Origin: Acidobacteriota bacterium
GTDB lineage: Bacteria; Acidobacteriota; Terriglobia; Acidiferrales; UBA7541
NCBI GenBank assembly: GCA_013287135.1
Contig: JABDEK010000034.1
Span: 1 to 40,253 of the forward strand
DNA length: 40,253 bases
Direction of reading: 5' to 3'
Below are positions 33,635 to 40,253 of this stretch, piece after piece. Below the pieces are notes generated by a model. The model did no database searches. It was not told where the DNA came from and worked only from the letters and a program-made list of their open reading frames with translations. The stretch's first letter is position 1. Every line of letters starts with the position of its first letter. The position numbers and the translations under genes are program-made.

Positions 33635-35013
33635 TCGGCGGCGATAGTGGACGCCTTTGCCGCCATTACCGGAACGCGGCGCGGCGTATTTGCAGGGTTC
33701 GGCTTCACCTCGGGCGAGTGTTCGAACTGTTCCGCCTCCGTAGATCCTTCCATCGCCGTAGTCGAAGCGGTACCGCTCGTAATCACTTGCTGTACCGCAT
33801 CAAAGTATCCCGTGCCGACGAAGCGCTGATGTTTTACCGCCTCGTAATCATGCGCTCGCTCCGATTCAAATTCCTTCTCCTGCAGCTCGCAGTAAGCCGT
33901 CATCCCACTTTGCTTGTAAGTACGCGCCAGATCGAACATGGTCAAATTCAGCGCGTGGAAACCCGCCAGCGTGATGAACTGGAATTTGTATCCCATCGAT
34001 GCCAGCTCATCCTGAAAACGCGCGATCGTAGCGTCGTCCAGATTCTTCTTCCAGTTGAATGACGGCGAGCAATTGTAGGCCAGCATTTTCTCCGGATATT
34101 TAGCGTGAATGCCTTCCGCGAATTCCCGCGCTTGCGCCAGATCCGGCTTCGAAGTTTCGCACCAAATCAAATCCACATAAGGCGCGTACGCCAACCCGCG
34201 CGCAATTGCCGATTTAAGGCCTCCGCAAATGCGGAAAAATCCTTCCGCCGTACGTTCGCCAGTGATGAATTCCCGATCGCGTGGATCGATATCGCTCGTC
34301 AAAAGCGTGGCGCTATCGGCATCCGTCCTCGCCAAAATCAAAGTGGGCACGCCCATCACATCGGCAGCCAGCCGCGCCGCCACCAATTTGTGAATCGCTT
34401 CCACCGTTGGCACCAGGACTTTTCCTGCCAAGTGCCCGCACTTCTTCGCCGACGATAATTGGTCTTCAAAGTGAACGCACGCCGCTCCCGCCTCAATCAT
34501 TGCTTTCATTAATTCAAACGCATTCAGGTTGCCGCCAAATCCCGCCTCAGCGTCTGCAACCATAGGAGCGAACCAGTAGGTGCCGCCTTTTCCTTCCGCG
34601 TGATGAACTTGATCGGCGCGCATCAGCGCCTGATTAATTCGCCGCACAAGATTGGGAACGCTGTCTGCCGGATACAGGCTTTGGTCCGGATACATTTGCC
34701 CAGCATTGTTGGCGTCCGCCGCTACCTGCCATCCGCTTACGTAAATCGCCTTTAGCCCAGCTTTCACTTGTTGCACCGCTTGATTACCCGTCGTGGCACC
34801 CAGTGCGCGGACGAACTGCTCTTCCTGCAACAGCTTCCATAGCCGTTCAGCGCCCAGCTTCGCCAGGGTGTGCTCGATAGGCACCGAACCGCGCAATTTT
34901 TCAACAGCAGCCTGCGAATAAGGACGTGTCACGCCCTTCCAACGGGGATTTGTTTCCCAATCATTCTGTCGGTGTGAGGAATTGCCGTTCGGGGGATTTC
35001 CGTTGCTGGCCAT
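33631..35013 (-). CDS. aceA: Isocitrate lyase
   Basis: 460-residue glyoxylate-shunt enzyme splitting isocitrate into succinate and glyoxylate. The active-site motif KKCGH is at 190-194 (catalytic C192), preceded by [10 protein letters not shown]. An upstream segment reads [28 protein letters not shown] is the substrate-binding segment expected late in the protein. I start at the ATG at 35013, where GAGAGGCG precedes it; the frame opens 47 codons earlier without a ribosome binding site and across the predicted promoter. It is divergent from a LysR regulator, with 243 bases between them. No malate synthase gene is in the window. Confidence 0.95.
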   Translation of the reverse strand: MASNGNPPNGNSSHRQNDWETNPRWKGVTRPYSQAAVEKLRGSVPIEHTLAKLGAERLWKLLQEEQFVRALGATTGNQAVQQVKAGLKAIYVSGWQVAADANNAGQMYPDQSLYPADSVPNLVRRINQALMRADQVHHAEGKGGTYWFAPMVADAEAGFGGNLNAFELMKAMIEAGAACVHFEDQLSSAKKCGHLAGKVLVPTVEAIHKLVAARLAADVMGVPTLILARTDADSATLLTSDIDPRDREFITGERTAEGFFRICGGLKSAIARGLAYAPYVDLIWCETSKPDLAQAREFAEGIHAKYPEKMLAYNCSPSFNWKKNLDDATIARFQDELASMGYKFQFITLAGFHALNLTMFDLARTYKQSGMTAYCELQEKEFESERAHDYEAVKHQRFVGTGYFDAVQQVITSGTASTTAMEGSTEAEQFEHSPEVKPNPANTPRRVPVMAAKASTIAAD

Positions 35014-35138
35014 CGTGTCGCCTCTCTGACTGGAATTTGCGCTTGCGTCTCGCCGAAGCTGGACTTGGGAGGCCGTTCTGCGTGAGCCCAAGCGGCTGAA
35101 CGCCACCACGATCTGGTTCGAGTGGCAAGGTTCGACCG

Positions 35139-35168
35139 ATTGTGCGCCGCGCAAACCTAATCAGTCAA
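35139..35168 (-). promoter_or_regulatory. Candidate aceA promoter
   Basis: On the minus strand TTGACT (35168-35163, 5/6 match) and CACAAT (35144-35139, 4/6) are 18 bases apart. The predicted start near 35132 gives a leader of about 120 bases. The -35 element overlaps the dyad at 35159-35175. Confidence 0.42.
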
Positions 35169-35206
35169 ACTGATTGTCCTTATCATCTTGATAGAATTCC
35201 ATTATC
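35159..35206. promoter_or_regulatory. Array of T-N11-A dyads, putative LysR binding region
   Basis: Three dyads fit the LysR T-N11-A form: AATCAGT-CAA-ACTGATT (35159-35175, perfect 7-bp arms), TATCA-TCT-TGATA (35181-35193, perfect 5-bp arms) and GATA-N9-TATC (35190-35206, 4-bp arms). The centres are about 20 and 11 bases apart. The first overlaps the aceA -35, and the last lies in the lysR -35 region, with TACAAT (35215-35220) as a likely lysR -10. It suits coordinated control of both genes. Confidence 0.5.
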
Positions 35207-35256
35207 AGTTCCAGTACAATGGTTCTACTGCAAAGACTGTCGTTGGAGGGTGGCGC

Positions 35257-36201
35257 GTGGAAATCGATCAAATCGAAACTTTCTTAGCTGTGGCCAGCTA
35301 CGGCGGATTTCACCGGGCCGCCGGAGCGTTGCGCGTCAGCCAGCCTGCTATCAGCGCGCGCATCCGTGCCTTGGAAGAATCTCTTGGCGTGAAACTCTTT
35401 ACCCGCGTGCACTCCAACGTGGCGCTCTCCGCTGCCGGCAAGGCTCTGCGCCCCGTCGCCGAACAATTGCTGCGTACCGTCGCGCTCGCCCGGCAGGCAG
35501 TTCACGTTCCTCAGCCTTCCGCAGGCGGAGTGCTCAACATTGCCGCCGCTCTATCCATCTGCACTTATTTTCTGCCCGACGTGATGAAGGAGTACCAGTC
35601 CAAAAATCCAAAAGTACTGGTCAATCTTCGCTCCGGCAATTCCTTGCAGGTTTTGAAAATGGTTCTGGACGGCGAGGCGGACATCGGCGTGGCGCGTTCT
35701 TTGCATCATCCGGGAGTCGAAACCACCACGCTGCGCGATGATCCTTTAATACTCGTAGGCCATCCCGCACACGCGGCCGCCCAACAGAGGCAAGTTCGTC
35801 TCGAAGAGACCGAGTCTTGGCCGCTCATCTTCTTCGATCGCGGCTCCAGCGATTGGACTCTCAGTCAGGGCCTTTTCCGCCGCGCCGGTTTGCTGCCGAA
35901 CGTTGTCTTGGAAGTGGAAACAATTGAAGCCGCTAAAAAAATGGTGGAGCGCAAACTCGGTCTCAGTTTCCTTCCGCAGATTGCGGTCACCACTGAATTG
36001 CGACGCGGCAAACTTGTCGCCATCGAAATCATCAACGCGGAACCGTTGCGGCGAAACCTCGATGTAATCCATCCCCGACATCGCGCCCTTTCACCTGATG
36101 CTCAAGCTTTTCTTCTGCTATTGCAAAACGCTGCCGCCACGCCCGTCCCACTCACTCGCAAGCCAACAAAGCGCCGGCGCGCCCGAAAGAAACGGCAATG
36201 A
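35257..36201 (+). CDS. LysR-family transcriptional regulator
   Basis: 314 residues from the GTG at 35257, chosen because GGAGGG lies 6 bases upstream. The frame opens 23 codons earlier, inside the probable operator. The HTH is ETFLAVASYGGFHRAAGALRVSQPAISARIRALEESLGVKLFTR (~7-50), with the usual linker helix and a periplasmic-binding-protein-like effector domain (~85-295). The tail is basic (KPTKRRRARKKRQ). The divergent neighbour is isocitrate lyase, so it most likely controls the glyoxylate shunt; the effector is unknown. Confidence 0.9.
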   Translation: MEIDQIETFLAVASYGGFHRAAGALRVSQPAISARIRALEESLGVKLFTRVHSNVALSAAGKALRPVAEQLLRTVALARQAVHVPQPSAGGVLNIAAALSICTYFLPDVMKEYQSKNPKVLVNLRSGNSLQVLKMVLDGEADIGVARSLHHPGVETTTLRDDPLILVGHPAHAAAQQRQVRLEETESWPLIFFDRGSSDWTLSQGLFRRAGLLPNVVLEVETIEAAKKMVERKLGLSFLPQIAVTTELRRGKLVAIEIINAEPLRRNLDVIHPRHRALSPDAQAFLLLLQNAAATPVPLTRKPTKRRRARKKRQ

Positions 36202-36230
36202 ATACTCGCCCATGGCAGAAGACGTTGTCG

Positions 36231-38108
36231 CTAAATTTCAGTCCTCTTCAGATACCAAGGCAAATTGGCGATTACGATATTGTCATTTCCTCTGAGCAAC
36301 ATCAGTCCTTTCAACAGCTCAGCGCGATTGCTTTGCAGAAAGTAGTGATACCAATGCTGCTCGATTAATTCCGGAACCACCAGGACAATCTGGCACGAGG
36401 GGTGTTCCGCCGCAATCTTCAGCACATAATCTACGATGGGCGTAATTACAAGCCGGTACGGCGATTCCAACTCCACATATTTCGGCACCGGTAACCCCGC
36501 TCGCTGAGCCGGCTCTTCGACCAGCCTTTTCCATTCATCCTTTAGCTGTTCCTTCTGCTCTTCTCTGCACACGTGTACACCGTGAACATCGCTTGAGATC
36601 GTTAGAGCAAATTGCAAAGCTCTCTGGGTTAGCTTGCCCCAGGTCTGAACAGGAAACACTACGACAGGAGGTTTGCATTTCGTGGTGTCCAGTGCTTCCT
36701 GGCTGAACAACTCCGCTTCAACCCTTACAAAATAACGCTTTACCCTCATCATAAGAAACAGAAGCGCTGGAATCAGCAGCGCCGTAATCCACGCTCCCTC
36801 CACGAACTTGGCCACCAGTACGACGATCACCGTCACGCCCGTCGCAAAGGCGCCCAAGCCGTTGATGAACATACTTCGCCCCCACCCCGGGCCTTTGTTC
36901 TTTTTCCAATGCGCCACCATCCCGGCCTGTGAAAGAGTGAACGCCAGAAACGCTCCAACGGCATACAGCGGAATTAACCGATCGGTGACGCCACGGAACA
37001 GAATCAAAAGCGAGCCCGCCAGGATTGCCAGCACATAAATTCCTCGCGAGTACACGAGGCGGCGTCCGCGAAGACTGAAAGAATCGGGAAGATAGCCATT
37101 CAACGCGATGGCGCGGCACAATCGTGGAAAGTCGGCGAACGCTGTATTGGCGGACAATGCCAAAACCAGCAGCACTGATCCAATCGTGACGTAATAAAAA
37201 ACGCCGCGCCCCGCCACCGCCGCAACAATCATCGACAACACGCTCTGATATCCATCTTTTCCCGGATCGGTCGCAACAATATGGTAAGCGCGCACCAGAT
37301 AAGCGATTCCTGCAAGCATCACCATCAAAAGGCCGATGATGATCGTAAGCACGCGCCTGGCGGTATCCACCACTGGCTCGCGGAACGCGCGCACTCCGTT
37401 ACTCACTGCTTCCACCCCGGTCATCGCCGTGCAGCCACTGGAGAAAGATTTCATGAGCAGCCACACACTAACCGCCGCTATCGCCGACCCAGGCGCAGGC
37501 GGCGCCACCACCGGAACCGGATGTCCACCGGCCATGACCGACTTAAAAACTCCAACGCCAAGCGCCGCCAGCAAGCTCCCGATAAATAGGTAGGTCGGAA
37601 ACATAAAAATAATCCCGGCCTGCCGCATCCCTCGAAGATTGATGAACGTAATCAGGGCTAAAATGATCAAACAAAAGAACAGCGTGTGCGGTAAAAGTCT
37701 TGGCAGCGCGGAAACCAGCGCGCCCACTCCAGCGGAAATTCCCACCGCCACGGTCAGAATGTAATCAATCATTAAGGCGGCGGCGGCGAGCAATCCAGCA
37801 AAGGTGCCAAGATTCTCCGAAGCGACGGTGTAGGAACCTCCCCCTCCCGGGTACGCCGCAATCGTTTGCCGGTAGGAAAAGAAAACAATGGCCAGCAGCA
37901 CAACGATGCTCGAGCTGATTGGAATAATGTAGGCAACGCTCGCCGCCCCTAACGGAATCAAAAGCGTGAGCGCCGCTTCCGGCCCGTACGCCGCGGAACT
38001 AAGCGCATCCAGTCCGAAAATTGGAATTCCAGCTGCAATTCCCAACTGCTGCGCTCTTTCGTCCGAAGCCGCCAGGGGCTTTCCCAATAATAGATCTAGG
38101 ATGTTCAT
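36231..38108 (-). CDS. APC-superfamily permease, KimA-like (probable K+ transporter)
   Basis: 625-residue transporter. The APC core has about 12 helices and includes FGLDALSSAAYGPEAALTLL (~31-50), SYRQTIAAYPGGGGSYTVA (~78-96) and YILTVAVGISAGVGALVSALP (~116-136), a close match in order to the KimA/YdaO group of high-affinity potassium symporters. After ~460 a cytoplasmic domain resembles a universal-stress-type fold (PPVVVFPVQTWGKLTQRALQFALTISSDVHGVHV, then QIVLVVPELIEQHWYHYFL), also as in KimA. Potassium is inferred from family resemblance; an amino acid permease remains possible. Convergent with lysR. Confidence 0.85.
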   Translation of the reverse strand: MNILDLLLGKPLAASDERAQQLGIAAGIPIFGLDALSSAAYGPEAALTLLIPLGAASVAYIIPISSSIVVLLAIVFFSYRQTIAAYPGGGGSYTVASENLGTFAGLLAAAALMIDYILTVAVGISAGVGALVSALPRLLPHTLFFCLIILALITFINLRGMRQAGIIFMFPTYLFIGSLLAALGVGVFKSVMAGGHPVPVVAPPAPGSAIAAVSVWLLMKSFSSGCTAMTGVEAVSNGVRAFREPVVDTARRVLTIIIGLLMVMLAGIAYLVRAYHIVATDPGKDGYQSVLSMIVAAVAGRGVFYYVTIGSVLLVLALSANTAFADFPRLCRAIALNGYLPDSFSLRGRRLVYSRGIYVLAILAGSLLILFRGVTDRLIPLYAVGAFLAFTLSQAGMVAHWKKNKGPGWGRSMFINGLGAFATGVTVIVVLVAKFVEGAWITALLIPALLFLMMRVKRYFVRVEAELFSQEALDTTKCKPPVVVFPVQTWGKLTQRALQFALTISSDVHGVHVCREEQKEQLKDEWKRLVEEPAQRAGLPVPKYVELESPYRLVITPIVDYVLKIAAEHPSCQIVLVVPELIEQHWYHYFLQSNRAELLKGLMLLRGNDNIVIANLPWYLKRTEI

Positions 38109-38430
38109 CCGCCCTCGCGTCCGCCCCCCTAGCGGCGTTAATCAATTAGGACATTAATTCGTTTGGCTCGCGAAAGGAATCCCAAACATGTCGGCTCTCC
38201 CGGGGTTATTGCTGCGCACATTCGTGTGCGGCGAAATCTATCAAATTACTGTTGAATCTTGCTACAAAGTCGAGCGGAATCTTTATACATACCAGGTAAG
38301 AAATTCTCTGTTAAAGTGCAAATGACAGTTAATTCCGGCAGGGAAATACAAGTATTACCCGATGCGGGGATTAATCGGAAGTTGCATCATAGTGGCGTAG
38401 GCTAAGAACAATCCGGAGGAGGGCTTATAC
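38109..38430. other. Long divergent intergenic region without a gene
   Basis: 322 bases between the divergent KimA-like and lipoprotein genes. No coding frame looks credible. It contains an AT-rich stretch near 38135-38160 with TTAAT/ATTAA dyad elements and a small dyad CCGAT/ATCGG near 38360-38378. The 3' end has GGAGGAGGG at a good spacing for the GTG at 38431. I could not match a known riboswitch. Confidence 0.4.
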
Positions 38431-38745
38431 GTGCGCAATAAAGTTCTAACTTTGGCGGCTCTGCCGTTGGTATTAGCTTTTCTCGGAGGTTGCGGTGGAA
38501 GCAGTCAGGTCACTTCGCCACCCGAGAGTGCACCTGTAGTCGTCTCGATCTCAGCCACCACGCCCACGGGTACCGAAGCATTGCCGGCAGGTGTTAACTT
38601 GGTATCAGTGCAAGCTGCACTCACCGGAGCTTGTCTCCTAACCTCATCTGACACGAATGTCGCCACATGCCCCAGTGGTCAATCCATTCTATCATCTTCC
38701 CCCACCATCCAGTTTTCAGGCCTTGCGACCCCCCAATCAAGTTGA
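38431..38745 (+). CDS. Frameshifted secreted lipoprotein, 5' part
   Basis: 104 codons starting at a GTG with a strong GGAGGAGGG ribosome binding site. The signal peptide ends in the lipobox LGGC (LVLAFLGGCGGSS), so Cys at about 21 is probably lipidated, and the mature N-terminus is Ser/Pro/Val-rich. The frame ends at a TGA soon after a six-C run (38729-38734). If one C is removed, the frame runs on without interruption into the following 40012-ending frame, giving about 526 residues. This resembles acidobacterial outer-surface lipoproteins with DUF4382- or DUF5666-like modules. It may be a sequencing error, a real disruption or a +1 slip. Confidence 0.78.
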   Translation: MRNKVLTLAALPLVLAFLGGCGGSSQVTSPPESAPVVVSISATTPTGTEALPAGVNLVSVQAALTGACLLTSSDTNVATCPSGQSILSSSPTIQFSGLATPQSS

Positions 38746-40012
38746 CGTGCTTTCGAACTCGACTACGGACGTGGCCGCTGGCGCCTACACAGGCATCATG
38801 CTCACATTTGGGTCGGCAGTAATGCTGACTGTCAGCGTTGATGCTGGTCAGAATTACACGGATGGTACCAATAATTGTGATAACACCACGGGCACAACAA
38901 CGATAATCTGCTCGTTCAATAAAGTAGGAGTGGCTACTAGCACGTTAACCTACACGTTTTCGAACCCAATTACTGTTACCGCTGGGACCCCCGTATCGAT
39001 CATAGTCGGCTTGGACCTGACGGGCTCGCTGAAGGCCACGGGGACCGCACCGGCTACTTTGTCTTTTACTCCGACCGTGGTGGTTACCCAAGGCGCCGTT
39101 GGATCTGACGGCAACTTGGTCGACGTCAACAACCTCACTGGAACCGTTCAAAACATCATCGCCACCACAATCACGGTAATTGACAGCGCGACCGACCAGC
39201 CTGTGACTGCTAACATCGGCTCCGGGACCACCGTCACCAACTACAACAACGTCACGGCTACCTGCGCGACAGCGAATACACTTTCCTGCCCACAAGTTGG
39301 TGATGTCGTCACGGTGGCATATGGAACTTCGAACACTAATCCGATCCAATTCAACGCCACCAGCATCAACGGAAATCCCGGAATCACATCCACAAATGGA
39401 TTCCAAGGGACCATCGTCGCCACTACTCCGACGCCTGAGGTAGTAGTGACTGCTGTACCCGCAGGAAACACGCTGAGTCACATCGGTGTGGGACAACTGT
39501 ACGACCTCAACTTCGCTGCAGGAGCGGTGTTCAGCAATTCTGGTGGCATCACGTTTACCAACGGGACTTTTGCTTCGCCATCGGATTTGGTGTTGGGTCA
39601 GAACGTCTTGGTTAACGTGGCCTGCCCCACAACAGGCTGCGAATTCACACCTCCAGTAGCCAATCCTCCGGGACAGGCAACCCCTGGATCGGCTACGGCG
39701 GACGCGATTGAGTTGCTTCCAACTCAGATCTCCGGCGCCGTCAACACCCTCTCTTCGCCGAACTACACGGTCAATGGCCTGAATTCGTTCTACACGAACA
39801 ACGGCATCACCGGGTTCAACGCGCAGACGGGAAGTTACACCACGTATAGCGGCTCGGTAACTCAGTTCAGCGATTTGACTGCCGGAAATACGTATTATTA
39901 CAGTGGCTATTTGCTGAACTCTGGCACACCTGGAGCCCCGGACTTCTACAATACGAACATCTACGGGGCGCCCGCACCAGCCGGCGGGGCGGTGAAAGCA
40001 AGCACTCGCTAA
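38657..40012 (+). CDS. Frameshifted secreted lipoprotein, 3' part (DUF5666-like modules)
   Basis: The +1-frame continuation of the lipoprotein. The coding part proper starts near 38735 (NQVDVLSNSTTDVAAGAYTG). The first codons from the ATG at 38657 overlap the 5' part, and that ATG lacks a ribosome binding site, so independent translation is unlikely. The rest is Thr/Ser/Asn/Gly-rich and beta-rich, with two or more modules of the DUF5666 type (TGTVQNIIATTITVIDSATDQPVTANIGSGTTV and GFQGTIVATTPTPEVVVTAV), plus two Cys pairs. Read with the 5' part it is one extracellular lipoprotein, with unknown ligand. Confidence 0.72.
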   Translation: MSPHAPVVNPFYHLPPPSSFQALRPPNQVDVLSNSTTDVAAGAYTGIMLTFGSAVMLTVSVDAGQNYTDGTNNCDNTTGTTTIICSFNKVGVATSTLTYTFSNPITVTAGTPVSIIVGLDLTGSLKATGTAPATLSFTPTVVVTQGAVGSDGNLVDVNNLTGTVQNIIATTITVIDSATDQPVTANIGSGTTVTNYNNVTATCATANTLSCPQVGDVVTVAYGTSNTNPIQFNATSINGNPGITSTNGFQGTIVATTPTPEVVVTAVPAGNTLSHIGVGQLYDLNFAAGAVFSNSGGITFTNGTFASPSDLVLGQNVLVNVACPTTGCEFTPPVANPPGQATPGSATADAIELLPTQISGAVNTLSSPNYTVNGLNSFYTNNGITGFNAQTGSYTTYSGSVTQFSDLTAGNTYYYSGYLLNSGTPGAPDFYNTNIYGAPAPAGGAVKASTR

Positions 40013-40028
40013 ATTAAACCCTTAACCA

Positions 40029-40056
40029 GCGGCGCACCTTGCGAAAGGTGCGCCGC
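40029..40056 (+). terminator. Strong hairpin after lipoprotein gene
   Basis: A perfect 12-bp stem (GCGGCGCACCTT with AAGGTGCGCCGC) closed by the GNRA-type tetraloop GCGA lies 17 bases after the lipoprotein stop. No T-run follows, so it is not a textbook intrinsic terminator, but its place and stability suggest a transcript 3' end. The remaining 197 bases to the window edge hold no gene I can support. Confidence 0.55.
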
Positions 40057-40253
40057 CTCTGCTAGGCCAATGAACATTCTCGCTTGCGCAAATTCCTGGA
40101 ACATTAGCAGCCGGTTCAAATCGCTTTCTTGAAGCATCCGTGTTCAGATGGTGTACGAACTCCCTTCCCCGCCAGTTGCAACCAAGCTTCCTTGGGAATA
40201 CTTACGTTTGTTGAACGACGGGATCGAGATAGGTGTCATCCCGACATCTCCAA

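Noticed and set aside
35014..35154. Extended N-terminus of isocitrate lyase
   Set aside because: The extra 47 codons have no ribosome binding site and overlap the predicted promoter, while the ATG at 35013 has GAGAGGCG at good spacing.
38109..38430. Possible c-di-AMP (ydaO/kimA) riboswitch upstream of the KimA-like gene
   Set aside because: I did not find the conserved core elements. A covariance search would be decisive.
38657..38745. ATG at 38657 as an independent start
   Set aside because: There is no ribosome binding site, and the region overlaps the secreted 5' part in another frame. It is better explained by a frameshift.
40111..40122. T-loop-like GGTTCAAATC
   Set aside because: The flanking bases do not pair into a T-stem and there is no D-arm or anticodon arm around it.

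Overview
The window is ordinary chromosomal DNA of a moderately GC-rich Gram-negative bacterium. The best fit is an Acidobacteriota member of the Terriglobia type. This is inferred from the mix of gene families: bactofilin beside a degenerate methyltransferase, secreted S10 carboxypeptidase, penicillin-acylase-like Ntn hydrolase, GAF-GAF-PP2C phosphatase, and Ser/Thr/Asn-rich lipoproteins with DUF5666-like modules. No marker gene proves it. No rRNA, tRNA, CRISPR array, transposase, integrase or phage gene was recognised.

Layout. 1-5.1 kb: a short unknown gene pair, a DedA membrane protein, then minus-strand genes for bactofilin and a methyltransferase-like protein, a galT-like gene with a DUF218/YdcF gene, and a secreted TPR protein. 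5.2-12.8 kb: uvrC, a secreted GH3 beta-glucosidase, a YtxH/DUF948-like membrane pair, and a nifS-mnmA operon for tRNA 2-thiolation. 12.9-20.6 kb: envelope and regulatory genes, namely a secreted orphan protein, a receiver-only response regulator, a TonB-C protein, an alpha/beta hydrolase, an FUSC protein, a LiaF-like protein, a secreted S10 carboxypeptidase and a SAM hydrolase (DUF62).

20.6-26.7 kb: a tightly overlapping operon of a CNNM/CorC-type protein with a DppB/DppC permease pair lacking ATPase and binding protein, then a penicillin-acylase-family enzyme. 26.8-29.8 kb: xseB-ispA-tlyA-nadK, a conserved cluster here without dxs. 29.8-33.0 kb: minus-strand hpt-deoC and a GAF-GAF-PP2C phosphatase. 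33.1-36.2 kb: a DinB-family gene, isocitrate lyase (glyoxylate shunt), and a divergent LysR regulator whose shared promoter region carries several T-N11-A dyads. 36.2-40 kb: a KimA-like APC transporter and a secreted lipoprotein gene split by a one-base frameshift in a C6 run.

Functional links are local. nifS supplies sulfur to mnmA, hpt and deoC belong to nucleoside salvage, and LysR probably controls aceA. I see no convincing undescribed multi-gene system. The items most worth checking are the C6 frameshift, the LysR/aceA operator array, the bactofilin-methyltransferase pair and the orphan permease operon. Promoter, start-site and terminator calls are by eye.
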